This document shows, one piece after another, positions 17,363 through 26,061 of a DNA stretch of 64,000 bases. The stretch lies in assembly GCA_031262295.1 (NCBI GenBank), contig JAISIA010000007.1:1-64000 (forward strand), written 5' to 3'. Every line of letters starts with the position of its first letter. Positions within the stretch are counted from its first letter, which is position 1. The notes beneath the pieces were generated by a model. The model searched no databases, was not told the origin of the DNA, and was given only the letters and a program-made list of their open reading frames with translations. The position numbers and the translations under genes were made by a program. Source of the DNA: Bacteroidales bacterium. Its GTDB lineage: Bacteria > Bacteroidota > Bacteroidia > Bacteroidales > P3.

Positions 17363-20017
17363 TTGAATAGGAATATTTGCTTTTACAATATAATATCCTT
17401 TATTTGTGCATTAGTTTTTATATGCACCATACCTTTTTTTGCTTTTTCTCAACAAGAAAATATAAAGGGCAAGAATGCTTTTGACTCAATCTCTTCAACG
17501 ATTTCTGACTCATTAAACATGGTTTCGGATTCAACAATTTTAGTTTCAGATTCAACAAATAAGGAAAAGAAAAAGAAAACTTTTGAAGATAGGGTTAATT
17601 ATTCTTCAACAGATTCCATTACTATTGATTTAAAGAGTAAGAAAGTCTATATGTATAACAATTCAAAGCTCTCTATGGGTGATTTGGATTTGGAGTCGGG
17701 TTTTATATCTGTAAGTTTTGACACAAAAACTCTTAATGCTCAAAGTATAAAAGATAGTTTGGGTGAGGATGCTCAATATCCTATATTTAAGGAAAAGGCA
17801 ACTGAGTATAAGTCAAAGCAGATTGATTACAATTTTGACTCAAAAAAGGGTTTGATAAAAGGGGTTTTCACTAAGGAAGGTGAGGGTTATTTACATGGAA
17901 AGGATATAAAAAAGATAAATGACAATACTATGTTTATCTCAGGGGGGCAATTTACAACCTGTGATTTGGAACATCCTCACTTTGCTCTTAATTTTTCAAA
18001 GGCAAAAGCTATTACGCAGGACAAAATTATAACAGGACCTGCTTGGTTTTCTATTATGGATATACCCTTACCTCTTGCTATTCCTTTTGGTTATTTTCCT
18101 TTTACTTCAAAAGAAAAGTCTGGTTTTCTAATGCCAACTTATGGATATGCTCAAAATAGGGGTTATTATTTGAGAAATGTGGGTTGGTATTTTGCAATTA
18201 ACGATTATATTGACCTTTCTTTGCAAGCAGATATTTATACCAATTTATCGTGGGCTGCAAATATAAAGTCTAATTATGTGAAACGATATAAGTATAGTGG
18301 AGGATTTGAATTGAGATATGAGAAAAATAAAACGGGTATTGCACAAACTCCATCGTATCAAGACCAAACAGATTTTCGTTTAATGTGGTCTCATCGTCAA
18401 GATCCCAAATCTAATCCCAATAGTAACTTTTCTGCAAATGTCAATTTGGTAAGTAGTAGTTTTAATCAGTATGCAGTAAGTACATCGGACTATTTCAATA
18501 ATACTACAACTTCAAGTATTGCCTATTCAACACGATTTGGCGATAAGGTTTCTTTTACTGCTAATTTGGGAGAAAATTATAATGTAAATACAGGAGCAAT
18601 TAGCTTAGATCTTCCTTCAATATCTCTTTCTACTTCACAATTTCATCCTTTTAAAAGGAAGAAATCAAAGGGAACAACCTCTTGGTATGAGGATATAACA
18701 ATATCTTATAGGACAAACTTGACTAATACTATAAATACATACGATAGTATTTTATTTACAAAGAATGTATTTAAGGCTATGCGAAATGGAATGCAGCATA
18801 CTATACCCGTGCAAAGCAGTATTAAGGTTTTGAAATATCTTAATTGGACAAATTCTATTAATTATACTGAAAGATGGTATTTAAATTCAACAGTAAAACA
18901 ATATAATCCTGTAACGGATAGAGTAGATAAAGACACAATTATGGGATTTATTGCAAATAGGGATGCAAATTTCTCCTCTTCTTTAAACACTCGTATATAT
19001 GGAATGTTTGTTTTTAAGAAGGGATTTATAAAAGCAATAAGGCATGTAATAAATCCTTCAATTAATTTTAGCTATACTCCAAATTTCTCTAATCCTTCCT
19101 TAGGTTTTTACAATTTCTATGTAGATAAAAACGGGAATAAGGTCTATTATTCCAAGACAGAGGATGGTCTTTTCGGCTCTCCTCCAAGCGGAAGTTCAGG
19201 AGTAGTTGGTTTTTCCATAGGAAATAATCTTGAAATGAAGGTAAAATCAAAGAAAGATACGGTAAGTGGGGAGAGAAAGATTGTTTTGTTAGAGAGTTTA
19301 AATATTTCCTCTGGCTATGATTTGGCAAAGGATTCTGTAAATTGGCAACCGCTTAGACTAACTGCAAGAACAACTCTTTTTAAAAACTTTATAATTGGTT
19401 TTTCTTCTTCTTTCACTCCTTATGCTATGGATTCGCTGGGAAGACTTACAAATGAATTTTTAATAAATAAGGAAAAGAAATTATTCAAAAGACAATCCTC
19501 TCAATGGGATTTAAATTTAACATGGCAATTAAGCGGTAAGGGACAAGGAGGAAAAACTTCCGAAAAAGAAAATAAAGATAATCAAGATGAGGTTTCTCCA
19601 ACTGAGATGACCTATTCTCCTTTTGTTAATCCAAATGAAATACTCTCTTCTAAGGTAGATTTTAATATACCTTGGAGTTTAAATCTTGGTTTTTCCTATT
19701 CTCATTTAAGCTCCTTTGTTGTTGCAATTGCAGGATACCAAACAAATAAATCGGCAACCTTTACAATAAGAGGGGAAGTGAATTTAACTTCTAAGTGGAA
19801 GATAGGCTTTTCTTCGGGATATGATTTCATAAATAAGGACTACACATATACGTCTATAGACTTTTATAGAGACTTACACTGCTGGGAAATGAGGATGAAT
19901 TGGGTTCCTTTTGGCTATCGTCAGGGCTGGAACTTCACTATTGCTGTTAAGGCTTCTATGTTGCAAGATTTAAAATATGAGATAAGAGATGACTTTAGAA
20001 ATAGAGTGAATTATTAA
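17363..20017 (+). CDS. lptD: LPS-assembly outer-membrane protein LptD
   Basis: An 884-residue outer-membrane protein that inserts LPS into the outer leaflet. Signal peptide about 1-30 (ending FFAFSQQ), a Ser-rich linker, an OstA/LptA-like jelly roll (about 75-215: YMYNNSKLSMGDLDLESG, KGVFTKEGEGYLHGKDIKK), then a long beta-barrel with the family segment PLAIPFGYFPFTSKEKSGFLMPTYG. Conserved Cys residues for disulfides, as in E. coli LptD, are not evident except C near 202. The start is TTG at 17363, preceded by AAGGAA; the next ATG lies past the signal peptide, so TTG is required. LptC is encoded at 49.4 kb. Confidence 0.9.
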   Translation: MNRNICFYNIISFICALVFICTIPFFAFSQQENIKGKNAFDSISSTISDSLNMVSDSTILVSDSTNKEKKKKTFEDRVNYSSTDSITIDLKSKKVYMYNNSKLSMGDLDLESGFISVSFDTKTLNAQSIKDSLGEDAQYPIFKEKATEYKSKQIDYNFDSKKGLIKGVFTKEGEGYLHGKDIKKINDNTMFISGGQFTTCDLEHPHFALNFSKAKAITQDKIITGPAWFSIMDIPLPLAIPFGYFPFTSKEKSGFLMPTYGYAQNRGYYLRNVGWYFAINDYIDLSLQADIYTNLSWAANIKSNYVKRYKYSGGFELRYEKNKTGIAQTPSYQDQTDFRLMWSHRQDPKSNPNSNFSANVNLVSSSFNQYAVSTSDYFNNTTTSSIAYSTRFGDKVSFTANLGENYNVNTGAISLDLPSISLSTSQFHPFKRKKSKGTTSWYEDITISYRTNLTNTINTYDSILFTKNVFKAMRNGMQHTIPVQSSIKVLKYLNWTNSINYTERWYLNSTVKQYNPVTDRVDKDTIMGFIANRDANFSSSLNTRIYGMFVFKKGFIKAIRHVINPSINFSYTPNFSNPSLGFYNFYVDKNGNKVYYSKTEDGLFGSPPSGSSGVVGFSIGNNLEMKVKSKKDTVSGERKIVLLESLNISSGYDLAKDSVNWQPLRLTARTTLFKNFIIGFSSSFTPYAMDSLGRLTNEFLINKEKKLFKRQSSQWDLNLTWQLSGKGQGGKTSEKENKDNQDEVSPTEMTYSPFVNPNEILSSKVDFNIPWSLNLGFSYSHLSSFVVAIAGYQTNKSATFTIRGEVNLTSKWKIGFSSGYDFINKDYTYTSIDFYRDLHCWEMRMNWVPFGYRQGWNFTIAVKASMLQDLKYEIRDDFRNRVNY

Positions 20018-20026
20018 AAAAATATT

Positions 20027-20034
20027 TATGTTTG
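20027..20034 (+). promoter_or_regulatory. -7 box of the TonB-like barrel gene
   Basis: TATGTTTG, an exact TAnnTTTG match 53 bases before the ATG at 20088. No clear -33 box at the right distance. Confidence 0.45.
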
Positions 20035-20087
20035 CAAAATAAAACATCTTTTTTTATCGCTTTTATTATAGTATAAATATATTAGAT

Positions 20088-22574
20088 ATGAAAAAATACA
20101 TTATCCTTATTACAGTTCTATCTTTAAGTTCCACTTCCTTAATTTTTGCACAACGCTACACAATAAAAGGAAATATTATTGATGCTTCCACAAAACAAAC
20201 TATGCCATTTGTGAATTGCGTCCTTTATAAGGTGAATGATACAATAAATATATTTAAAGGGACGAGTTCAGACACTAATGGAAATTTCCTTTTTAGTAGG
20301 ATAAAAAATCAAAATCTAATATTGCAACTCTCCTCTGTGGGATATGATAAGCTAAGGTTAGATATAAAGAAAGCAATGTTTAATAATGAGGCTCTAATTA
20401 TTGATTTGGGCACATTAGAAATGCAGAGTAATGGCTTATTAGAGAGCGTTGAGATTACTGCAAAGGTGGATAGAATACAGGTAGATGAGGATAAAATGAC
20501 TGTAAATATTGATGATCAATTGGCGCAATCAGTAACAAGTGCCTTTGATTTGCTAAAAAAAGTTCCCGGAGTTTTTATTGATAAGGATGATAATATAACA
20601 TTGAATGGTCAAAGTGGCGTAGTATTTCAATATAATGGGAGAGAATTGAAGTTGGATTGGGAAGCAATTGCCGATATGCTTAAAGGAATGACACCAGATC
20701 AGGTTGAAAAATTTGAAATCATAACTAATCCTGGAGTAAAATATGATGCAGATGGTAAGGCTGGGATTATAAATATACGATTAAAGAAAAATCAAAACTA
20801 TGGTATTAATGGCTCTCTAAGCGGAAGAGGATCCTATCAAACAGTACTAACTTATGGAGGAAATCTTAGATTAAATTATGTTGATAATCGTTGGACTACA
20901 TCTTTCGGAGTAGGAGTTAATCAATGGGCAAACAAAAGTGATGGAACAAGTAAAAGATACCAAACAATGAATAATGGAGATACTATGCTTTTTTCATCAA
21001 AAAACACCAATAATTGGGCAACAAGATACACTAATATCAATCTAAGTGCAAACTATATGATAGATACAACCCAAACAATTGGGCTTTGGCTCTATTATAA
21101 CTACGGGGATACGCCATATAGAGAGAATTACACCCCTACATTAATCTCTAAATATCCCTATTATGATGAAATAGATTCCTCATATTTAAATTTTACAGGC
21201 TATAAAAGATTCAATAATAATTTTAGTTTTGGATTGGATTATGTAAAACAATTTGACACCTTAGGAAGAAAACTTTCTGCGGAAGTGGATTTTTCATTGT
21301 CCAAAAGAGATGGAAACAATGTTTCAAAGAATGATTATTATATAGGAGAGATTTATAATAATGGACAAATAATAAGAAATGATGCTTATGATGTTTCAAC
21401 TCTCTCGGATGCAAATAATCTTTCTGCAAGAGCGGATTATATAAAGCCTTTTAATAAGACTTCAAAATTAGAAACAGGAATAAGAACAAAACTTTCTTTT
21501 TCCGATGTTGATTATAGTGCATTAATATTAGATAGCAACAATAATTTCATTAATGATGCCTCAAAGACAAATCGCTTTAAGTATTTTGAAAATATAAATT
21601 CATTCTATGCTTCTTTTTCCCGTTCTTTCTTTAAAAAAGCCAATCTAAGATTAGGCTTACGTTTGGAACAAACAAATACAAAGGGAAGACAATTTGTATA
21701 TGATAGCGTAAATCAAAGTAGCTATTTTAATTTATTTCCAAATATAAGACTATCCTATTCATTTAAGCCAGACAATAGACTAACCCTTTCCTATTCTTAT
21801 AGAATATCACGTCCATGGTCAAGTTATCTAAATCCATTTATTCAAAAGAGCGATGAATATTCCTATTCCACAGGAAACCCTGCTTTAAATCCTGAATACT
21901 CTCAATCAATTAGTCTATCACATTCTTGGAAATATATGCTTTTTACAAATATTTATTATACATATAATACAGATGAGATAGAGAATTTATCATATATGAT
22001 AAACGATTCAAGTGGTAAGTACAATTATTTAGCAATGATGTCTTCCCCTGTTAATTTTGGTTCTTCTCATTCCTTATATATAAGTGTTAATTTCTATAAA
22101 CAATTATTTTCTTGGTGGTCCCTTGGAGCATATCTTGGAGGTAGGTATAATAAGGTTTCATCTTCATTAAATCAAACAAATTTAAATCGTAGTTTATTGA
22201 GCTATAACATAAATGTAAGTACGGATTTCTCCCTTCCAAAGAAGTGGCGGCTTAGTGCATACTATTATTTCTCCTCTGGAAGTTTATCTGGATTAAGTAA
22301 AAGCAATTCCTATCAGAATTTAAGCCTTTCTGTAAGTAAATCCTTCTTTAAAGACGTTCTCTCTTGTGGATTTAGCCTAAGCAATCTCCTAAATATAGGA
22401 GCATCATATTACGAATATGCCTATACAAATACTATAACCAAATCGTGGGGTGCATATCAAGGACCTCAAGTTTCATTAAATATAAGATATAAATTTGGAA
22501 AATACTATCAGAACAAGCAGGTTAAAAAACCACAACTTGAAAGTTTTGACGACAGAGCAGGCGAAGAAAAATAG
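20088..22574 (+). CDS. TonB-dependent-receptor-like outer-membrane beta-barrel protein
   Basis: An 828-residue outer-membrane protein. Signal peptide about 1-22 (ending LIFAQ). Residues 25-105 form a carboxypeptidase-regulatory-like Ig domain (KGNIIDASTKQTMPFVNC, DTNGNFLFS). A plug domain follows (about 140-235: DLLKKVPGVFIDKDD, EIITNPGVKYDADGKAG), then a barrel of the OMP_b-brl_3 type to the end (LSYSYRISRPWSSYLNPF). There is no SusD partner next door, so this is not a standard SusCD pair. Such proteins import or sense ligands at the surface; the ligand is unknown. Confidence 0.88.
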   Translation: MKKYIILITVLSLSSTSLIFAQRYTIKGNIIDASTKQTMPFVNCVLYKVNDTINIFKGTSSDTNGNFLFSRIKNQNLILQLSSVGYDKLRLDIKKAMFNNEALIIDLGTLEMQSNGLLESVEITAKVDRIQVDEDKMTVNIDDQLAQSVTSAFDLLKKVPGVFIDKDDNITLNGQSGVVFQYNGRELKLDWEAIADMLKGMTPDQVEKFEIITNPGVKYDADGKAGIINIRLKKNQNYGINGSLSGRGSYQTVLTYGGNLRLNYVDNRWTTSFGVGVNQWANKSDGTSKRYQTMNNGDTMLFSSKNTNNWATRYTNINLSANYMIDTTQTIGLWLYYNYGDTPYRENYTPTLISKYPYYDEIDSSYLNFTGYKRFNNNFSFGLDYVKQFDTLGRKLSAEVDFSLSKRDGNNVSKNDYYIGEIYNNGQIIRNDAYDVSTLSDANNLSARADYIKPFNKTSKLETGIRTKLSFSDVDYSALILDSNNNFINDASKTNRFKYFENINSFYASFSRSFFKKANLRLGLRLEQTNTKGRQFVYDSVNQSSYFNLFPNIRLSYSFKPDNRLTLSYSYRISRPWSSYLNPFIQKSDEYSYSTGNPALNPEYSQSISLSHSWKYMLFTNIYYTYNTDEIENLSYMINDSSGKYNYLAMMSSPVNFGSSHSLYISVNFYKQLFSWWSLGAYLGGRYNKVSSSLNQTNLNRSLLSYNINVSTDFSLPKKWRLSAYYYFSSGSLSGLSKSNSYQNLSLSVSKSFFKDVLSCGFSLSNLLNIGASYYEYAYTNTITKSWGAYQGPQVSLNIRYKFGKYYQNKQVKKPQLESFDDRAGEEK

Positions 22575-22623
22575 TTTTTCTTAAAAATACACAACCAAAA
22601 CAAGAATATTAAATTCACAAAAA

Positions 22624-23286
22624 ATGCAAGTAAGAATAGAGGATAGCTGGAAAAAGGTTTTAAAAGAAGAGTTTTCAAAGCCATATTTCTCTTCTTTGGT
22701 ATCTTTTCTAAAAGAAGAATATTCAAAAAAAACCATATTTCCACAAGGTAAAAACATATTTTATGCCTTTGATACTTGCCCCTTTGATAAGGTAAAGGTA
22801 GTTATATTAGGTCAGGATCCCTACCATGAAAAAGGACAAGCTCATGGTTTGGCTTTTTCTGTTGAAGAAAACATTCCTATTCCTCCATCACTAAAAAATA
22901 TATATAAGGAAATAAATTCTGATTTGGGCTTTCTAAATTTAAAAACAGGAGACCTTACTCCTTGGGCTAAACAAGGCGTTTTGCTTTTAAATGCAACCCT
23001 AACAGTAGAAGCTCATAAAGCAGGCTCACATCAAAACAAAGGATGGGAAACTTTTACAGATTCAGTAGTAGAGGTCCTATCTAAGAAAAAAGAAAATCTT
23101 GTTTTCATTCTATGGGGTAACTATGCCCAAAGAAAAGGTAGGATAATAGATAGAGAAAAACATCTCATCCTATCCTCTTCTCACCCTTCCCCTCTTTCAG
23201 CCTACAATGGTTTTTTTGGTAATCATCATTTCTCTCAAACTAATGCTTTCTTAGAAAAACATAATCAAAGTCCCATTGTTTGGTAA
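22624..23286 (+). CDS. ung: Uracil-DNA glycosylase
   Basis: A 220-residue family 1 enzyme that removes uracil from DNA. Motifs: the catalytic water-activating loop GQDPYHEKGQAHGLAFSV, the Asn that reads uracil in LLLNATLTVEAH, and the DNA-intercalation loop HPSPLSAYNGFFGNHHF with the catalytic His. Length is normal. folK follows after 31 bp on the same strand, so they probably share a transcript. Confidence 0.98.
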   Translation: MQVRIEDSWKKVLKEEFSKPYFSSLVSFLKEEYSKKTIFPQGKNIFYAFDTCPFDKVKVVILGQDPYHEKGQAHGLAFSVEENIPIPPSLKNIYKEINSDLGFLNLKTGDLTPWAKQGVLLLNATLTVEAHKAGSHQNKGWETFTDSVVEVLSKKKENLVFILWGNYAQRKGRIIDREKHLILSSSHPSPLSAYNGFFGNHHFSQTNAFLEKHNQSPIVW

Positions 23287-23317
23287 TGCTTATTCTAATA
23301 AATAAAAACTAATAGTT

Positions 23318-23794
23318 ATGAAAGTAGTTTTATCCTTTGGAAGCAATTTGGGGAATAGAAAAGCATATATTCTTTCTGCAATGGAAGAATTAATCATTAA
23401 CAAAATAGGCACTCTTATAAAAACATCCTCAATAATTGAAACTAAACCTTGGGGATTTCTTTCTAATAGCAAGTTCCTAAATAGCGTTGCCTTATACGAA
23501 ACAGCATTATCCCCAAAAGAAGTCCTCGTTTTATGTAATACAATTGAAAAAAAACTTGGAAGAAAAAGAGAAAAGAACAAAAAAGGATATTCCTCTCGCA
23601 CAATTGATATTGATATTCTTTTCTATGAAAACCTTATTATTGATGAAGAAAAATTAAAAATCCCTCACCCACTTATAGAATACAGAGACTTCGTTCTAAA
23701 TCCCCTAAAAGAGATTATTCCTTTTTTCGTTCATCCAATATTAAACAAGCAAATAAAGGATATTATTCTTAAAACTCCATTAGATATGCTTTAA
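23318..23794 (+). CDS. folK: Dihydropterin pyrophosphokinase (HPPK)
   Basis: A 158-residue enzyme that transfers pyrophosphate from ATP to 6-hydroxymethyl-dihydropterin in folate synthesis. Typical motifs: [13 protein letters not shown] at the N-terminus, ETKPWGF, and the magnesium-binding [10 protein letters not shown] followed by [16 protein letters not shown]. Not fused to FolB or FolP. Its last 26 bases overlap the 3' end of prfB, which runs the other way, so the two genes share coding sequence tail-to-tail. Confidence 0.97.
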   Translation: MKVVLSFGSNLGNRKAYILSAMEELIINKIGTLIKTSSIIETKPWGFLSNSKFLNSVALYETALSPKEVLVLCNTIEKKLGRKREKNKKGYSSRTIDIDILFYENLIIDEEKLKIPHPLIEYRDFVLNPLKEIIPFFVHPILNKQIKDIILKTPLDML

Positions 23795-24849
23795 TAAAAA
23801 TTGAAAGATCTCCATCTAAGACCTCTTGTGTATTAGATGTCTCAACGCCTGTTCTAAGATCTTTAACCAATTTATAAGGATGTAAAACATAATTTCTAAT
23901 CTGAGAACCCCACTCTATCTTCTTCTTTTGTCCTTCTATCTCTGCTATCTTCTCACGCTTTTTTCGTAATTCTATCTCGTAAAGTTGGGATTTTAACATC
24001 TGTATCGCCTTCTCACGATTTTGTAGTTGAGATCTTGTTTGCTGACATTCTATAATTATGTTTTGAGGTTTATAGTGCAAACGCACCGCTGTCTCAACCT
24101 TATTTACGTTTTGCCCTCCCGGTCCCCCACTACGAAATGTGTCCCATTCAATATCAGCAGGATTTATATTAATCTCTATACTCTCATCTATTATTGGGTA
24201 GGCATAAACCGAAGCAAAGGAGGTGTGACGTTTGTTTGCAGAGTCAAAGGGTGAAAGTCTAACAAGACGATGTACTCCATTTTCTCCCTTTAAATAGCCG
24301 TATGCAAACTCCCCATCAATCTCTAAGGTGACACTTTTTATGCCTGCAACATCACCCTCTTGATAATCCACTTGCGAAACTTTAAAATTATTCCTCTCTG
24401 CATAGCGGATATACATCCTCATTAACATAGATGCCCAATCACAAGACTCAGTTCCACCTGCTCCAGCATTTATTGTAATTATTGCCCCTAAGCGATCCTC
24501 TTCCCCTGAAAGCATATTTTTGAATTCGGCATCTTCAATCTTCTTCTCAGTTTTCAATAAATTCTTCTCAAATTCTTCTTCTGTGATTTCAGAAGAATCT
24601 AAAAATTCTTTTAAAACTAAAAGATCCTCGTATGAAGAAACTATATCATCATACATATTTGTCCAAACCTTCTTCTCATTTATCTTTTTTAGGAACTTCT
24701 CTGCTTGCTTTGCATCATCCCAAAAGTTTGGTTCAAGGGTTTGTTTTGTTTCTTCCTCTATTTCTTCTTTCTTTCTATCAATGTCAAAGAAACCTCCTTA
24801 GAGCATCAGCTCTTGAAGATAAATCTTTTATTCTTTCATCTATTGTCAT
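23769..24849 (-). CDS. prfB: Peptide chain release factor 2 with programmed +1 frameshift
   Basis: The track shows only the zero-phase part from an internal Met (24656). The true gene starts at ATG 24849, reads [21 protein letters not shown] and meets a TGA at 24786-24784. Just before it is AGGAGG, three bases, then CTTTGAC: the classic RF2 autoregulatory slip site. Shifting +1 at CTT continues as [15 protein letters not shown] into the long frame, giving 359 residues. Domains include the stop-recognition motif SPF (VRLSPFDS) and the catalytic GGQ ([11 protein letters not shown]). When RF2 is scarce the ribosome shifts; when abundant it stops early. Promoter at 24872-24901. Confidence 0.97.
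24784..24798 (-). promoter_or_regulatory. prfB programmed +1 frameshift site
   Basis: Read on the minus strand: AGGAGG, a TTT codon, CTT slip codon, TGA stop. Spacing of the Shine-Dalgarno-like hexamer to the slip codon equals that of E. coli prfB. The frame resumes one base later with GAC ATT GAT. Confidence 0.95.
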
Positions 24850-24871
24850 AAGTTTATAATTTTTCTTTTTG

Positions 24872-24901
24872 CAAAGATAAACCAATTATTCATATTCCCA
24901 A
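24872..24901 (-). promoter_or_regulatory. Promoter of prfB
   Basis: On the minus strand TTG (24901-24899), a 19-base spacer, TATCTTTG (24879-24872), ending 22 bases before the prfB ATG. Confidence 0.7.
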
Positions 24902-24908
24902 TTTTTAT

Positions 24909-24916
24909 TATCTTTG
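24909..24916 (+). promoter_or_regulatory. -7 box of the small barrel gene
   Basis: TATCTTTG, exact match, 43 bases before the ATG at 24960 and back-to-back with the prfB promoter. No strong -33 box. Confidence 0.5.
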
Positions 24917-24959
24917 CAAAGAGATTTAAAATTTAATCCTTTACTTTTTTTATTTTGTT

Positions 24960-25583
24960 ATGAAAAAAATATTCATCTTATCGTTTTTTATTTGCTTTTC
25001 TTTCCTAACAACCCAAGTGTTTTCTCAGGAATTTAAGGCAGGAATCCTTTTAGGTGGAATTGCCTCACAAGTAGATGGAGACAATATGAGTGGATATTAT
25101 AAGGCTGGATTTACAGGTGGATTATTCGTTTTTAGAGATTACAAAGAAAATTCCCGCTTTCAAGGAGAAATTCTCTTCTCTATGAAGGGAAGTAGATGCT
25201 CCCCTAAAAACACAAATCCCGATCTATTACAAGTAAGTGCAAACTATATAGACATAAATCTATCATATATATATAAATTATTCTCTTTTCTTCATTGTAG
25301 AATAGGGATAATGCCAAGCGTTTTGGTCTTTTCAGAAGAAAAAACTCCAACAAATCTTATACAAATAGCCGATGAGGCTCCTGCTTTTAGAAGCTTTGGA
25401 CTTCTGGGAAATGCAGGTGTGAGCTATTTTTTCAACGATCGCCTTAGCATAAACTGGACTTACAACTACTCACTTTATAGTATTCGTAGTGGTAATGCAG
25501 AAATTTATACAGACTGGCTTTTAAAAGAACAAAACAATCAACGACACAACTATATGTCTTTTACTTTAGCCTACCAATTTTAA
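24960..25583 (+). CDS. Small outer-membrane beta-barrel protein (PorT/OMP_b-brl_2-like)
   Basis: A 207-residue protein with a signal peptide (1 to about 22, ending VFSQ) and alternating hydrophobic strands typical of an eight-stranded barrel: FKAGILLGGIASQVDGD at the mature N-terminus, GGLFVF, GEILFSMKGS, YIDINLSYIYKL and a terminal MSFTLAYQF ending in Phe, as outer-membrane proteins do. This is the broad 'porin family / PorT' group. PorT itself is part of type IX secretion and PorX is encoded 4 kb away, but this group is large and I cannot say that this protein is the secretion component. Role unknown. Confidence 0.75.
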   Translation: MKKIFILSFFICFSFLTTQVFSQEFKAGILLGGIASQVDGDNMSGYYKAGFTGGLFVFRDYKENSRFQGEILFSMKGSRCSPKNTNPDLLQVSANYIDINLSYIYKLFSFLHCRIGIMPSVLVFSEEKTPTNLIQIADEAPAFRSFGLLGNAGVSYFFNDRLSINWTYNYSLYSIRSGNAEIYTDWLLKEQNNQRHNYMSFTLAYQF

Positions 25584-25590
25584 ATTAATT

Positions 25591-25650
25591 CGGCAACCAA
25601 CCTTTTAATCTTCCTAACGGAAGTCTGGTATTATTGTTAAAATCTCTATT
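25591..25650 (+). repeat. Degenerate hairpin module
   Basis: CGGCAACCAACC, then TTTTAATCTTCCTAACGGAAGTCTGG (split: TTCCTAACGGAAGTCTGG) and TATTATTGTTAAAA. The last part is the reverse complement of the unit edges at 14.8 kb, so the module here is longer than the bare hairpin. The first stem is partly lost. Confidence 0.7.
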
Positions 25651-25683
25651 TTTTGCTATAAAAAACTAAGATTTTTACAAAAT

Positions 25684-25780
25684 AAAACAGCGTTTTGTAA
25701 AATTAAATCTTCGTTTTAGAAAATTATTTCTTCGTTTAAAAAAATTATTTCTTCGTTTTAGAAAATTGAAACGCTGTTTT
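25684..25780. repeat. 21-bp tandem array, locus 4
   Basis: Read on the minus strand: an AAAACAGCGTTTC unit, three AAAACGAAG-type units and a terminal AAAACGCTGTTTT. Boundaries at 25697, 25718, 25739 and 25760 are exactly 21 bases apart. From 25781 to 26042 I see only AT-rich sequence before the lpxC promoter. Confidence 0.9.
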
Positions 25781-26042
25781 AATTATACGCAGTCTTTAAT
25801 TCCATTTTTGATTGTAAAAAAATAAAATCTTTAATTTTGATTTTAAAGATTATAACTAAAAATTGATTATCAAGAAAAAAAACGTTATTTTTTTTGTTTT
25901 CAGGGATTTTTTCTTAAAAAAATTGTTAAAAAAACCTGCTTTTAATACTTAGAAAACCTATTTTCTTAATTTTTTCTTAAAAAATACGCATATATTTTTA
26001 CATATAAAAGAATAATGAGGTGTAAGATGATAGTATTTTTAT

Positions 26043-26050
26043 TATTTTTG
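26043..26050 (+). promoter_or_regulatory. -7 box of lpxC-fabZ, very short leader
   Basis: TATTTTTG ends only 11 bases before the ATG at 26062. With transcription starting about 7 bases after the box, the leader would be a handful of bases. Confidence 0.5.
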
Positions 26051-26061
26051 CATTCTGATAT

